From Aureococcus anophagefferens (lineage: Eukaryota > Sar > Pelagophyceae > Pelagomonadales > Pelagomonadaceae): 64,000 bases of DNA. Below, piece by piece: positions 1 through 9,662 of the stretch (the stretch's first letter is position 1; the number at the start of each line of letters is the position of its first letter). The notes under the pieces were generated by a model. It was not told where the DNA came from and did no database searches. It saw nothing but the letters and a program-made list of their open reading frames with translations. Both the position numbers and the translations under genes were made by a program. The stretch is from NCBI RefSeq assembly GCF_000186865.1, contig NW_008705564.1, positions 1,965,494-2,029,493 of the forward strand, read 5' to 3'.

Positions 1-705
1 CGGGGTGCGGGGGGCCGCATCCTCTCTCGGCCCGAAGGCGCGGTGGTGGTCCAGGATTGTTGGCACAGCAAGGCCGAGAAGGCGCTGGCGCCGGCCAAGC
101 GAAAGATGGTGTGGCGCGAGCGAGACCTGCCGGTGCAATGCTGCGGCCAGAGCTTCGCGAGCCGCGCCGAGCTCGACGCTCACCTGCACACGTGGTCACA
201 CGTTCGTTGCCATACGCCGCCCGATCGCCTCCTCCCCGACGAGTACGTCGATCCGCGCGTCCTGGACCCGGAGGCCTACGCGTCGCGGTCGGCGTACGAG
301 GCCTACCGGGAGCTCCGCGTCTTCTACGACCGAGTCCGCGCCAAGCTGCTCTCCTTCCTCGATTTCGCCTCGTGTTCCTCTGCAGACCTGTGTCACATTG
401 CAGATCTCGCGAATTTCGCGGGAGAGGCCGTCCAAGACGCCGAGGATCGCGCGATCATGGACGGACAAAACGACCCGAGCTACGACTGGGACCTCGCGTT
501 GGCGAACTGCACCCCCGAGAAGTGCGCGGAGGTCGCCGTCCGGGAAATCGCGCTCAAGGAATTCCATCGCCAAGGCCTCGTCCGTAGCAACGCACGCGAC
601 CTCCTCCTCGGTGGCTGGCCCAAGTGCCAGCCGTGCGCCGGCTCCTGCAGCACGACCGTCTTCCTGGAGTACCTCACCGGGTGCGGCTACTTCCACTACA
701 TCTAA
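1..705 (+). CDS. unknown protein, 3' part (5' end outside window)
   Basis: The frame is open from the first base of the window to the TAA at 703-705, so the true start is probably upstream; an internal ATG at 43 is the first in view. I do not recognise the family. The product has about 234 residues in view. A short stretch, CCGQSFASRAELDAHLHTWSH split over its first third, resembles the second half of a C2H2 zinc finger (the spacing L-x2-H-x4-H is right) but the first cysteine pair is compressed to CC, so zinc binding is doubtful. The C-terminal part is cysteine-rich (CTPEKC, CQPCAGSC). It converges on the AP-3 sigma gene, whose stop ends two bases further on, so the two 3' ends must share untranslated sequence. 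Confidence 0.55.
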   Translation, partial: RGAGGRILSRPEGAVVVQDCWHSKAEKALAPAKRKMVWRERDLPVQCCGQSFASRAELDAHLHTWSHVRCHTPPDRLLPDEYVDPRVLDPEAYASRSAYEAYRELRVFYDRVRAKLLSFLDFASCSSADLCHIADLANFAGEAVQDAEDRAIMDGQNDPSYDWDLALANCTPEKCAEVAVREIALKEFHRQGLVRSNARDLLLGGWPKCQPCAGSCSTTVFLEYLTGCGYFHYI

Positions 706-706
706 T

Positions 707-1389
707 TTAGAACGGGCTCCCGCCCTGGTGCCCCGCGGCGCGCTGGCTCGGCGAGAGGCGCGACGGGCTCGACTGGACGAGGTCGTTGAGCTTCGAGAGC
801 GACTTCTGGTGGAGCTTCGTCATGTCGCGTGTGGCCTTGAGGACGTTGTTGATGTTCGTGTCGAGGACCATGCCGGCCATGACGATCTCGTCGAGGATGT
901 AGTGGACGCGGTCGCTGTGGAAGATGAGGTCGAGCTCGCAGACGTTCTCGAAGCACTTGTCGAGCCTGCGGGCGCCGCGTCGGCGCGCGCGCGCGGCGGG
1001 GGAGAAGGCGGGCGCGGCGTACGCGCGCTTCGACGAAGACCTGGATGAGGTCGAGGATGCCGAGGTCGCTCTCGAGGTGGGAGACGGCGAAGACGAAGTA
1101 GAGCGTCGCGTAGTGGCGGTAGATGAGCTTCGTGTCGGCGCCCCACTGGGGGATCGCGCCCTCGAGGTAGTTGCAGAAGGAGTCGGGCCGGCTGCAGATC
1201 TGGTTGTAGATCTTGCGCACGACGAGCTGCTGGATGACCTCGGGCTGCTCCTCGCCCTCGGTGTGCACGGGCTCGTAGAACTTCGCGATGCGGCACCTGT
1301 CGACGGGCGCGTGAGCGGGGGCGGTGGTGGGGGACGCGGCGCGACGACGTGCCCATGTTGTTCACGATCACGATCCCCTTGACGACCAT
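707..1389 (-). CDS. AP3S: AP-3 adaptor complex sigma subunit (three exons)
   Basis: Small (sigma) chain of the AP-3 clathrin-type adaptor, which sorts cargo from Golgi or endosomes to lysosome- or vacuole-related organelles. Exons on the minus strand are 1389-1349, 1296-1027 and 965-707, giving 189 residues, close to the usual 190-195. Seen in the translation: start MVVKGIVIVNN, then KFYEPV, the family signature KLIYRHYATLYFVF, GILDLIQVFVEALDKCFENV, and ELDLIFHSDRVHYIL. Intron 1 (1297-1348, 52 bp) is GT-AG. Intron 2 (966-1026, 61 bp) only keeps the frame if a GC donor is used (GC-AG). Neither looks like an introner. Exon joins were chosen because they restore the family sequence without gaps. 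Confidence 0.93.
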
Positions 1390-1569
1390 GGCGCCCCGGT
1401 CGACCGCCGCGAGGCGTCGAGAAACCGTGAGGCGAGGCGTCGCGATGAGCGCTCGACTGTGGAGGTCAATGTCGTCCGGCGACGGCAAGCTTGCAAGTTG
1501 AACGCGCTGCCCAGCAGAGCGCATGGTCGGAGGAACAACACGCGCTCGAGCGGCGCCGCGCCTTGCGCC

Positions 1570-4500
1570 ATGACCATGGACGCGTCCCCGAAGACCCCGA
1601 AGCGGGGCTCGCGGCGCTGGTCGCTGCTGAGCCTCACGCCGCTGCGGTCGTCGCTGAAGCACGCGCCCATCTCGCCCGTCGAGGAGGCGGCGGCGACGCC
1701 GGAGCCCGCGCCCGTCGCGGCGGCGGCGGCGGCGCTCCCGCCCGTCGTCCTCGAGGATTCGGCGTCCGAGGGCGAGGACGACGCGCTCGACTCCTTCGTG
1801 CGGGGCCTGCGCACTTCCACGACGTGCTGGGACTCGCCGCGGCCCTCCGGCCCCCGGGGCCCCGTCGCGAGCCTCGCGCCGGAGAGCAAGCGCGTCCTCG
1901 CCAACGTCGTCGCCCTCGTCTGGCAGCGGCGCACGCTCGCCGACCTCCACGGCGGCTGCTGCGACGGGCACCTCGCGGCCGCGGAGCGGCTGCTGCCGGA
2001 CATGGACCTGCCCGGGCTCAACTTCGACCCGCCGCGGCAGCAGTGCGGCGACGGCTGCATCGTCGGCTGCGTCGAGGAGCTGCTCGAGACGGCCCACGGC
2101 GTGTCGAAGCGCTTCGAGCTCGCCTGCGTCGCGGCGCTCCACGTCGTGGACCTCGACCCTTCTCGGTTCGAGATGCGCGTCAAGTCCGCCGAGCGCGCGT
2201 CGGAGAAGGCCGAGTTCGACTACGGCGCCAAGTCGCCGGGGCCGGGCTGCTCCTGGGTCTTCGACGCGCTGGCGGGGCGCGTGTCCGTCGACGACGAGGG
2301 CGCGCTGCTGCGCGTGCTCGCCGCGGTCGCGGCGACGCCGGGCGTCGCCGTCGTCGGGCTCAAGAACCGGTTCCGGTCTCCGACGTTCCTCGGGTACCGC
2401 GACGTGCTGGCGCTGCTGCGCTTCGAGCACGGCGCGGGGAGCTTCGTCTGCGAGCTGGGCCTCCACCTGCGGCCGCTCCTCGACTTCGACCGGCGCCACG
2501 GCTGCCGGGATTTGTACGCGGCTGTGTGGAAATCAACCACTCGTTTGGGTGGTCCTGACCAAACTTCAGACTTCTCTAGCTCGGTCAAATCGAAGTCGAT
2601 TCGGCTGATCTTTGGACGAATCGATTGCTCTGGTTGAGTTCTCGAAGCACAGCAGAAAACCTCGCGTCGAAACTGTCGCATGCGCTCACATTGAAGTCTG
2701 GTTGAAGATTTGAATTCCACACAGGTACGCGGAGTTCGAGCCGCTGCTCCGCGGCAAGGCGCCGGACGCGGCCGCGGCGACCGTGGGCGCGCTCCGGCGC
2801 CTGGGCGCGGACGTCCTCGCCAACGCCATGGCGGAGAACGAGCTCGAGGCCATTGTCGAGTCCGTGCGCGCGGGCGACGACGCCGCGCTCATCGGCGTCG
2901 TCGCCGACTTGGCGGAGCTCGGCTCCGACTTCGCGGCGTCGCTGCCGCTTCGGGAGCGGCTGCGGCACCTGGCGCCGGGCGACGCGGCGCTGAACCGGGC
3001 CTACGGGGTCGCGTGCCTCGAGGCGGGGGACGTGGACGTCGGCGTCGACGTGCTGAAGCGCGCCGCGGCGGAGATCGCCGACGACGACGCGACGGGCGGC
3101 GCCGCGGACACGATCGAGACCTACGGCGTCGTGCTGCTGGAGAAGGGCGAGCTCGAGGTCGCCATCAAGCAGCTGAAGCGCGCCGTCGACCTGCACCGGG
3201 CCGCGGGCCGCGCGGGCACGCTCGTCGAGGCGCGGTCGCTCCCAGGGCAGGAAAAGAGAGCGACATGCCCAACTTCTCCTCTCTCGGCTGTTTTCCACTC
3301 GTTTCGGCTGATTTTTGGACGAGCGATCATCTCTCGGAACGGTCTCGGAGCACGAATGCTGTTTACGGAACGCGCGCGCGCGGCACACTCACGTTGAAGC
3401 GACGTTGAATCACTCGTTTCCTGCCCAGGTCGCTCCACAACGTCGGCGTCGCGCTCCGGCGGAAGAAGGAGCCGCGCCTCGCGAAGCACGCGCTCAAGCG
3501 CGCGCTCGCCATCCGCGAGGCGAACCTCTGCGACGCCTGCGACGCCGTCAACAGCTCGCGCTTCAGCCTCGCGAACGTCCTCGACGACCTGGGGAAGCGG
3601 GACCGCGCCAAGGCCTTGTACGCCAAAATCCGCGAGGTCCACGCGGGGCTCCGCGACGACTGCGCGCGCACGCTCGAGCGCCTCGGCCAGCGCGCGACGA
3701 AGGTGCCCCTGGGGCGCGACTCCCAGAAGGACCGCGAGTCCGTGCCCCTCGGGCGGGGCGGCCACGGCGTCGCGGCGGCCGCGGGCGGCGACCGCGTGTC
3801 GCGCGGCGGCCTCCGGGGCAGCCGCCGCGGCGGCTCCGGGTCCTTCGGCGCGCAGCGGTCCGGGTCCGGCGCGGCGCCGCCGAATTCGGCGCGGGGCCAG
3901 GGCAGTCCCCAGCGGCCCTTCCGCGGCGCCGTGTCGCCCGACGACATGCGGTCGCTCAAGGTCGTCGCGACGGGCAGAGGACACGGGCTCGAGGTCCTCG
4001 ACGGCGGCCTGTTGGGCGTCAAGAACGACGAGGCGTTGAAGGACGGCGACGAGTACGCCCCCGGGTCCGTGCTGCTCTACGACGGCCGCTACGTCGGCGT
4101 CGTCGAGCGGGTCCTGGGGCGCGGCGCGTTCGGGACCGTGTGCGAATCAACCGCTGGTTTGGGACGTCCCGACCGAACTTTGAAATTCTCTCGCTCGGTC
4201 AAATCGAAGGCGATTCGGCTGATTTTTAGAGAGATCGATTTTTCTCATTGAGTTCTCGAAGCACAGCCGAAGCGTTTGTGTCGAACCGTTCGATCACGCG
4301 CACATTGAAGTCGGGTTGAAGATTTGACACAGGTTCGGGACCGTGCACCGCTTCGACGACGAGGAGACGGGCGAGTCGCTCGCCATGAAGTCGCTGAGCG
4401 GGCGCGACGGCCGCGCCTCCGGCGCGAAGCTGGAGGAGATGCTCTGCCAGGAGGCGGGGTTCTCCTTCGCCGTGGGCACGCACGCGAACCTCGTGTCCAT

Positions 4501-6472
4501 CCGGAAGGTCTTAGTCCCGCTCCCGGGCCTCCGCGAGTCGAACATCCGCTCCGGCAGCCTCATCTTCAGCGACGTCGTCGAGGGCCGGTCCCTGGACACG
4601 TGGATGGGCGTCACGACGACGGGCGCGGGCTTCGACGGCCCGCTCTACGACCCCTTCCCGGGCCCGCGGACCTACAACGGCCTCACGCTGCCGCCCAAGG
4701 ACGTCGACGGGCGCCTCGCGGGGCTCGCCGCGCAGCTCTACCTCGGCATCGAGCACATGCACGCCCGGGGCGTCATGCACCAAGATTTGAAACCTGGGAA
4801 CTTGATCGTCACGTCGGACTGGTGGCTGAAGATCACGGACTACGGTTTGGCGGGCTACTCGTCGCTCCGCGACAAGGACCCGTGGGTGAACTCGCACCAG
4901 AACGCGAAGCTGTTGGAGCGCAAGACGAAGACGCTCTGCGCGACGCTCATGGGCGGCACGCCGGCCTACTGCTCGCCCGAGGCGCTGCGCGCGCTCCACG
5001 AGAAGACGAACGCGGCGTGCGCGCGCGCGCCGCGGCTCGCGGCGGCGACGTGCGAGCTCCGCCACTCCGCGGACGCGGACCGCGAGGATTTGGACGACGA
5101 CGACGAGTGCCGGGGCCGGGGGCCGTCGGGCACGGTGATCACGCCGGCGACGGGCGACCTCTGGGCCGCGGGCGTCGTCATCCTGGAGCTCTTCGCGCGG
5201 TGCCCCTTCTCGCGGTCGCGGACGACGGCGCTCGCGGCGCTCGAGGCCTACGGCGACCTCCCGGATGGCGCGGCGGCGCGGGCCTGGGACGCGCCGGCCT
5301 GGGCGGGCTGGGCGCGGCGCGAGGGGCTGCCGGGCGAGGCCTGCGAACTCATCGAGAAGAAGCGGCTCGACCTCGGCGACGCGGACTGCGACCTCCGGCG
5401 CCACTTCAAGCTCGCGCACCGCGTCAAGCTCGCGGGCCTCCTGCGGTGCCGCGTGCGCTGGCACCCCATGCCCGAGGCGCTGGCGAAGATCTTGGAGGCG
5501 ACGTTCGCGCCGGCGGTGGCGGACCGGCCGCGCGACGCGGGATGGGTCGTGTCGCAGCTCCGGGACCGCGGCGTCGGCGTCGACGACATCCCGCTGGACG
5601 CGCGGCGGGCGCCGCCGCCCCACAGCGACCGCGACATCCGGGGCACGCTGGGCTCCATCGCCGCGGCCTTCGAGCTCCGCGGCGCGGCGACGTTGGCGAC
5701 GCGCGTCTACTGCGAGTGGCTCGGCGCGTCCGAGGGCGCGCTGCGGCGCGAGGCCGCGGACCGCTTCGCCGCGGCGGCGCGGGACTTGGCGGGCGTGCCG
5801 GCCGTGGATTTGAGTCGGGAGGGGCGGCTCCACTGGCGCCGACTGGACAACGCGTCGTTCCTGAAGATCGCCGCGGCGCTCTCCGAGCGCGCGCCGCAGG
5901 TGCTCGACGCGCTCTACCTCCGCCGCCAGGATCTGCTCGACTGCAGCCTCGCGCCGCTCGCCGGCCTGAGCTCGCTCGTGACGCTGGATTTGGCGTGGTG
6001 CGACCGGCTCCAGGGCACGCTCGAGCCGCTCGGCGGTCTGGGGAATTTGGAGGCGCTGTGCCTCCACTTCTGCGTGGGGCTGCGGGGGCGCCTCGAGCCC
6101 CTCGCGAACCTGACGAAGTTGAGGGACCTGGACCTGGGCTGCTGCATGGACCTCGACGGGTCCCTGGACCCCCTCGGCGACCTCGTGAGCCTCCAGCGGC
6201 TGAACCTCCGCGCGTGCGCCAAGCTCCGGGGCACGCTCGGGCCGTTGAGCGCGTGCGAGAACCTCAAGTCCCTCGACATCCGCGACACCTTCGTCACGGG
6301 CTCCATCGCGCGCCTCTTCCGCCCGCTCCACAACCTCGAGGTCCTCGACCTCAAGGGCACGGCCGTCGAGGACATCGGCGAGTTCAAGCGCGCGCACCCG
6401 AACTGCCGCATCACGGGCTTCTCCCTCAGCCGCCGGCGCTACCGCGCGACGGGCGAGTCGACGGCGTGGTAG
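1570..6472 (+). CDS. RelA/SpoT-like, TPR, protein kinase and LRR multidomain protein (four exons)
   Basis: Exons 1570-2513, 2725-3234, 3429-4127 and 4333-6472 join in frame to 1430 residues. The N-terminal third ends in a block (KNRFRSPT, GYRDVL, CELGLHLRP, residues about 264-315) resembling the degraded RelA/SpoT-like domain found in front of TPR repeats in stramenopile proteins. TPR units follow (about 400-550, e.g. GELEVAIKQLKRAVDLH). A low-complexity linker leads to a kinase domain: glycine loop GRGAFGTV (about 711-718), lysine in AMKSL (about 735), catalytic HQDLKPGN (about 866) and DYG in place of DFG (about 885). Leucine-rich repeats fill about 1240-1400. It is probably a cytosolic Ser/Thr kinase with two protein-interaction modules; the ligand is unknown. 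The start is the first ATG in frame before MDASPKTPKRGS. All three introns are introners; the third interrupts the glycine loop. Confidence 0.85.
2522..2724 (+). mobile_element. introner element, family A (intron 1 of the kinase gene)
   Basis: 203-bp element with terminal inverted repeats CTGTGTGGAA / TTCCACACAG and an exact 8-bp target-site duplication GTACGCGG at 2514-2521 and 2725-2732. The intron is 2514-2724: the GT of the left duplication is the donor and the CAG at the element's right end is the acceptor, so splicing restores the pre-insertion exon (codons for DLYAEF). Closely related copies are at 4136 and 18330. Confidence 0.93.
3243..3428 (+). mobile_element. introner element, family B (intron 2 of the kinase gene)
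   Basis: 186-bp element with ends CAGGGCAGGAAA / TTTCCTGCCCAG and target-site duplication GTCGCTCC at 3235-3242 and 3429-3436. The intron is 3235-3428, GT-AG, with the GT supplied by the duplication. It contains the family-B core (TTTTCCACTCGTTTCGGCTG, GGACGAGCGATCATCTC) and a run of CG dinucleotides. Related copies are at 6978, 36022, 50004 and 50568. Confidence 0.93.
4136..4332 (+). mobile_element. introner element, family A (intron 3 of the kinase gene)
   Basis: 197-bp element with slightly eroded ends (CCGTGTGCGAA / TTTGACACAG) and target-site duplication GTTCGGGA at 4128-4135 and 4333-4340. The intron is 4128-4332, GT-AG, donor from the duplication. The insertion splits the kinase glycine loop between GRGA and FGTV, and splicing restores it exactly. 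Confidence 0.92.
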
Positions 6473-6633
6473 GTTGTACTAGGGCGCTTGTGTGGTGCCC
6501 GTCCCGGCGGCGGCTCGCGGCCGCGCGCGGCCTCCTCGGCGCGGCCGCCCCGCGGCGCGCCTCCCAGTGACGTCGCTCACCCGCCGGCGAGGGCCCCCGG
6601 CGCCGCGCCGCGCGCTCCGGACGCCCCAGCCTC

Positions 6634-7820
6634 TTAGAGCAGCGGCCGCGCGAGTGCGGCGGCGACGACGGCGCCGATGAGCGTGTTGATGAAGTTGATG
6701 ACCTCGTTGGTGAAGATGCCGCCCTGGAGCGTCGCGCCGAGCCAGGACTCGCAGGTCGTCGCGACGAAGGCCGCGACCGCGGCGACGGGCACCATGGCGG
6801 GCGCCACGAGGCCCACGGCCGTCGCGTAGCCCGCGATGACGAGGCTCCCCGCGACGCCCGCGAGCGTGCCCTCGAGGGACACGGCGCCCTCCGTGCCCGG
6901 GGGCACGCGCTTCAGGGTCGTCGACAGGTAGCAGGTCTTGCCGTAGGCCTTGCCGATCTCCGACGCGAGCGTGTCGCCTGGGCAAGAAAAGAGTGCGAAA
7001 TTTCCAACTTTGCGTGGCGACGAACGACGGCGGCGACGTCGTCTTCGGGGCCGTGACCGTCGGCGCCGACGCGTTCGTCGGGCCCGCGGCGACGCTGCTG
7101 CCGGGCGCGCACGTGCGCGCCGGCGCCGCCGTCGGGGCCCACGCCGTCGTCGGGCCCACGTGGAGGCTCATGTCTCGGTCGTTTTCCACTCGTTTCGGCT
7201 AATTTTTGAACGAGCGATCATCTCTCGGAGCGCTCTCGACGCGTGGATGCTTTTTTTTCCGGAACGCGCGCGCGCGGAACACTCATGTTGAAGCGAACTT
7301 GAATCACTCTTTTCCTGCCCCGCGTGTCGCTGAGCTTCGTCGCCAGGGACGCGACGTACGCGACGGCGAGCAGGGGCCGCTGCGCCGGGTAGGCCTGGCC
7401 CAACAGCGCGCAGGCCGCGCCCGTCGCCGCCGAGCCCCAGACGTTCTCGGGCCCGCGGCGGCCGCCGCGGCCCTCGCCGATGCCCGCGGCGTCCTTCTCC
7501 GCCTGCTTTACCTTCGTCGCCGCGGACCCGGCGACGAGGTAGAGCACGCAGAGGCTGTAGCCCCGCCAGCCGACGAAGGAGCTGAGCAGGATCACGCCGA
7601 GCGCCCAGGCGTGCGCGAGGCCCGACGGCGTGAGCGACTTTTGCCGCGTGCCGATGCCGAAGGCCGCGAGGGCCGTGTTGACGGTGATGGCGTTCTCGAA
7701 GGGCGTGAGCTGCTGCGTCGTCGTTTTGGTGATTTTGAGAGGCTTGATTCTCGGGTGCGGCGCGATGAGGGCTGTGGTGGCGGCGCAGAGGCTCAGAAGT
7801 TGCAGCGCGCGTCGGGCCAT
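6634..7820 (-). CDS. VTE6: TMEM19/DUF92 family membrane protein, VTE6-like phytyl-phosphate kinase
   Basis: Exons 7820-7331 and 6977-6634 on the minus strand encode 277 residues. The family (DUF92) includes plant VTE6, which phosphorylates phytyl phosphate for tocopherol synthesis in the plastid envelope; VTE6 is the best guess here because the host is photosynthetic, but animal TMEM19 has no proven activity. Visible signatures are the conserved KLSDT-x-ASEIGKAYGKTCYL block, spanning the exon junction, and RVPPGTEGAVSLEGT, followed by hydrophobic helices and FTNEVINFINT. The N-terminus (MARRALQLLSLCAATTALIA) looks like a signal peptide, as expected for a plastid surrounded by four membranes. 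The single intron (6978-7330) is an introner with a GC donor and captured coding sequence. Confidence 0.82.
6978..7322 (+). mobile_element. family-B introner carrying a captured hexapeptide-repeat fragment
   Basis: 345-bp element with ends CTGGGCAAGAAAAG / CTTTTCCTGCCCCG and target-site duplication CGTGTCGC at 6970-6977 and 7323-7330. It is antisense to its host gene; on the host strand the duplication reads GCGACACG, so the intron 7330-6978 is GC-AG. Family-B sequence flanks an extra stretch of about 160 bp (about 7013-7172) absent from other copies. On the plus strand this insert reads as a run of isoleucine-patch hexapeptides (VVFGAV, TVGADA, FVGPAA, TLLPGA, HVRAGA, AVGAHA), typical of left-handed beta-helix acyltransferases. 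It cannot be a complete gene and lies antisense in the transcript. Confidence 0.88.
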
Positions 7821-8418
7821 TGCGCGTCGACCGATCGTGAGGCGCGCTCTCGAGAAAAAAAAATTAAAAGGGGTTGGGTTGTGGCGCGGGCGCGGCGGAT
7901 GGGGGTTTGGCAAAAAAAAAAAAAAAGGTACCCGCAAGCGGGCTTCAAAGATTGAGGGTGTCCGAGAGGCGATCACTCAGCTATCATGTCCCGTAGACCA
8001 AGGCATCCTCGGATCTACTCTAGTAAAAGGCGAGGGATAGATGTGCTCCAAAGATCGCCCCAGGACTTCGTTCCCCCGGGATTGCACCGGGCTACTGGCG
8101 CGGTTCGAACCATCGACCACGTAGGGGCTTCTCCGAACGTTCGGCGAAATTTTGTGCGGGAGCTAGCCCGCAAGTCGGTGAAATACCCGCCCGACGGAGC
8201 CTCGCGATGGCTAGATTGCGCGATTGCGGAGCGATTGAGGTGATGGGACATGATCTCGAGTGACGAGACCTGGAAAACATCGACACGCTCGCCGTGCAAA
8301 CCTGCAGACGGTCGTCGGTCGCTCTCGCACATCGCGGTGCTCGGATTCGCGCGTGACGCGACCGCATCGCTGCGAACCTCTCATCTCGCCGTCGTGCGAC
8401 GATAAGCTGCGCGCCGCC
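7821..8418. other. intergenic region between divergent VTE6-like and ADAT2 genes
   Basis: Presumably holds both promoters. I see a short A-rich tract next to the VTE6-like start (7914-7926), a small hairpin (GCGGGAGCTAGCCCGC near 8157) and no convincing RNA gene or coding region. Confidence 0.4.
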
Positions 8419-8979
8419 ATGACCGCATCATCTACGACCACCCCGACCGACGACATGTGGATGCGCCGCGCGCTCGAGCTCGCGGAAGACGCCGTCGCCG
8501 AGCAGGGCGAGGTGCCCGTCGGGTGCGTGTTCGTGAACGACAACAACGTCGAGATCGCGAGCGCCGCCAATGAAACGAACGAGGCCATGTGCGCCACGCG
8601 CCACGCGGAGCTCGTCGCCATCGACGGCGCACTCAAGCATTCAGCCGCGCGCGGCCAGCCGCTCGACTGGACGCGCTGCGCGCTCTACGTGACGTGCGAG
8701 CCCTGCATCATGTGCGCGTCCGCGCTCTCGCAGCTCGGCATCGCCAAGTGCTACTTCGGCTGCCGCAACGACAAGTTCGGCGGCTGCGGGTCCATCCTCA
8801 GCCTCCACGAGGGCAACTTCGACATCGTTGAGGGCCTGCGCGAGGCCGAGGCCGTGGACCTCTTCCGCCGCTTCTACGACCGCGAGAACAGCCGGACGCT
8901 GGGCAGCGACGCCCACGGCGACAAGCGCACGCGACGACGGACGGCGGCCCGCGACAGCGGCGTCGACGGCGCGACGTAA
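8419..8979 (+). CDS. ADAT2: tRNA-specific adenosine deaminase, ADAT2/Tad2 type
   Basis: Catalytic subunit of the heterodimer that deaminates adenosine 34 to inosine in eukaryotic tRNA anticodons. The 186-residue product carries the cytidine/deoxycytidylate deaminase zinc motifs: RHAELVAID (the HAE catalytic pair, about residue 60) and CEPCIMCASAL (PCxxC, about residue 95), plus the family's GEVPVGCVFV near the N-terminus and YFGCRNDKFGGCGS after the zinc site. Length and order match ADAT2 better than ADAT3, which lacks the glutamate. The start at 8419 is the ATG closest to the conserved MRRALELAEDA segment; upstream in-frame sequence looks non-coding. The basic tail (KRTRRRTA) may help tRNA binding. 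No intron. Confidence 0.9.
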   Translation: MTASSTTTPTDDMWMRRALELAEDAVAEQGEVPVGCVFVNDNNVEIASAANETNEAMCATRHAELVAIDGALKHSAARGQPLDWTRCALYVTCEPCIMCASALSQLGIAKCYFGCRNDKFGGCGSILSLHEGNFDIVEGLREAEAVDLFRRFYDRENSRTLGSDAHGDKRTRRRTAARDSGVDGAT

Positions 8980-9244
8980 CGCCGCTACTACTCGACGGCT
9001 CCGCGGACACGATCTCGAAGTGCGCCGCGGCGCGCCGCGTCACTGGCAGCATATAATTTCAGCATCTCGCGGAATTAGAAACGCTAGTGCCCTTGGCACG
9101 TGGACCCGGTGGGCGGGCTTTACGGGTGGCGGCCGTTGTCGCCGAGCACAGCGCATGAGAGAGACGATCGTATTGTACAAATTTTGGCGATGCCATGGTG
9201 CAAAACCTGTGGCAAGTGGTCCGGGTGGCGCAGCAACACTAGAT

Positions 9245-9612
9245 TCGCGCGGGCGCGACGAGGACTGCGTCGCGTGCTGCTTCAGCGACACGTCCTACGG
9301 CGGCGACGACTACTCCATCGACGACTACTCCATCGACGACTACTCCATCGGCGACTACTCCATGGACGACTACTCCATCGACGACTTCTCCAACGACGAC
9401 TACTCCGACGACGACTACTCCAACGACTACCCCATGGACGACGACGACTCCAAGGACCCGGGTCCGAAGACGCCCTCGCGGCGCCGTCGGGAGAGGGGGT
9501 CCGCGCGGCGGCCGGCGGCGGAACGCGCGCGCCGTCGGCCTCGAACTTTCCCGGCGCGGCCCGCGCGGTCTCGTCGCTACTCGGCGTCCCGCGCGGCGGC
9601 CGGCGGCAGCCT
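9245..9612 (+). CDS. Asp-Tyr-Ser repeat segment of an unknown protein, cut by a gap
   Basis: An open frame runs into the run of Ns. Its notable part is a tandem 15-bp repeat (unit GACGACTACTCCATC, about 9305-9438) coding for about eight copies of DDYSI with variants DDYSN, DDFSN and DDYSD. Such DDYS-rich linkers occur in stramenopile surface proteins beside DUF285 repeats, and a DUF285 segment lies just beyond the gap, so both may belong to one gene. The start is not resolved and no domain can be assigned to the repeat itself. Confidence 0.4.
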
Positions 9613-9662
9613 NNNNNNNNNNNNNNNNNNNNNNNNNNNNNNNNNNNNNNNNNNNNNNNNNN
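9613..9662. other. assembly gap (50 Ns)
   Basis: Fifty undetermined bases; the round number suggests a scaffolding placeholder rather than a measured distance. Confidence 0.99.

Noticed and set aside
820..2499. Long open frame on the minus strand (559 codons) opposite AP3S and the kinase gene
   Set aside because: Arginine/glutamate-rich shadow frame typical of GC-rich DNA; it contains pieces of AP3S in a different frame and no domain of its own.
6993..7202. Small plus-strand gene with hexapeptide repeats
   Set aside because: It starts and ends in introner sequence and has too few coils for a working beta-helix; treated as cargo of the element.
8086..8170. Possible tRNA around the sequence GGTTCGAACC
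   Set aside because: The T-loop-like palindrome has no matching five-base T stem on either strand and no acceptor or anticodon stem could be drawn.
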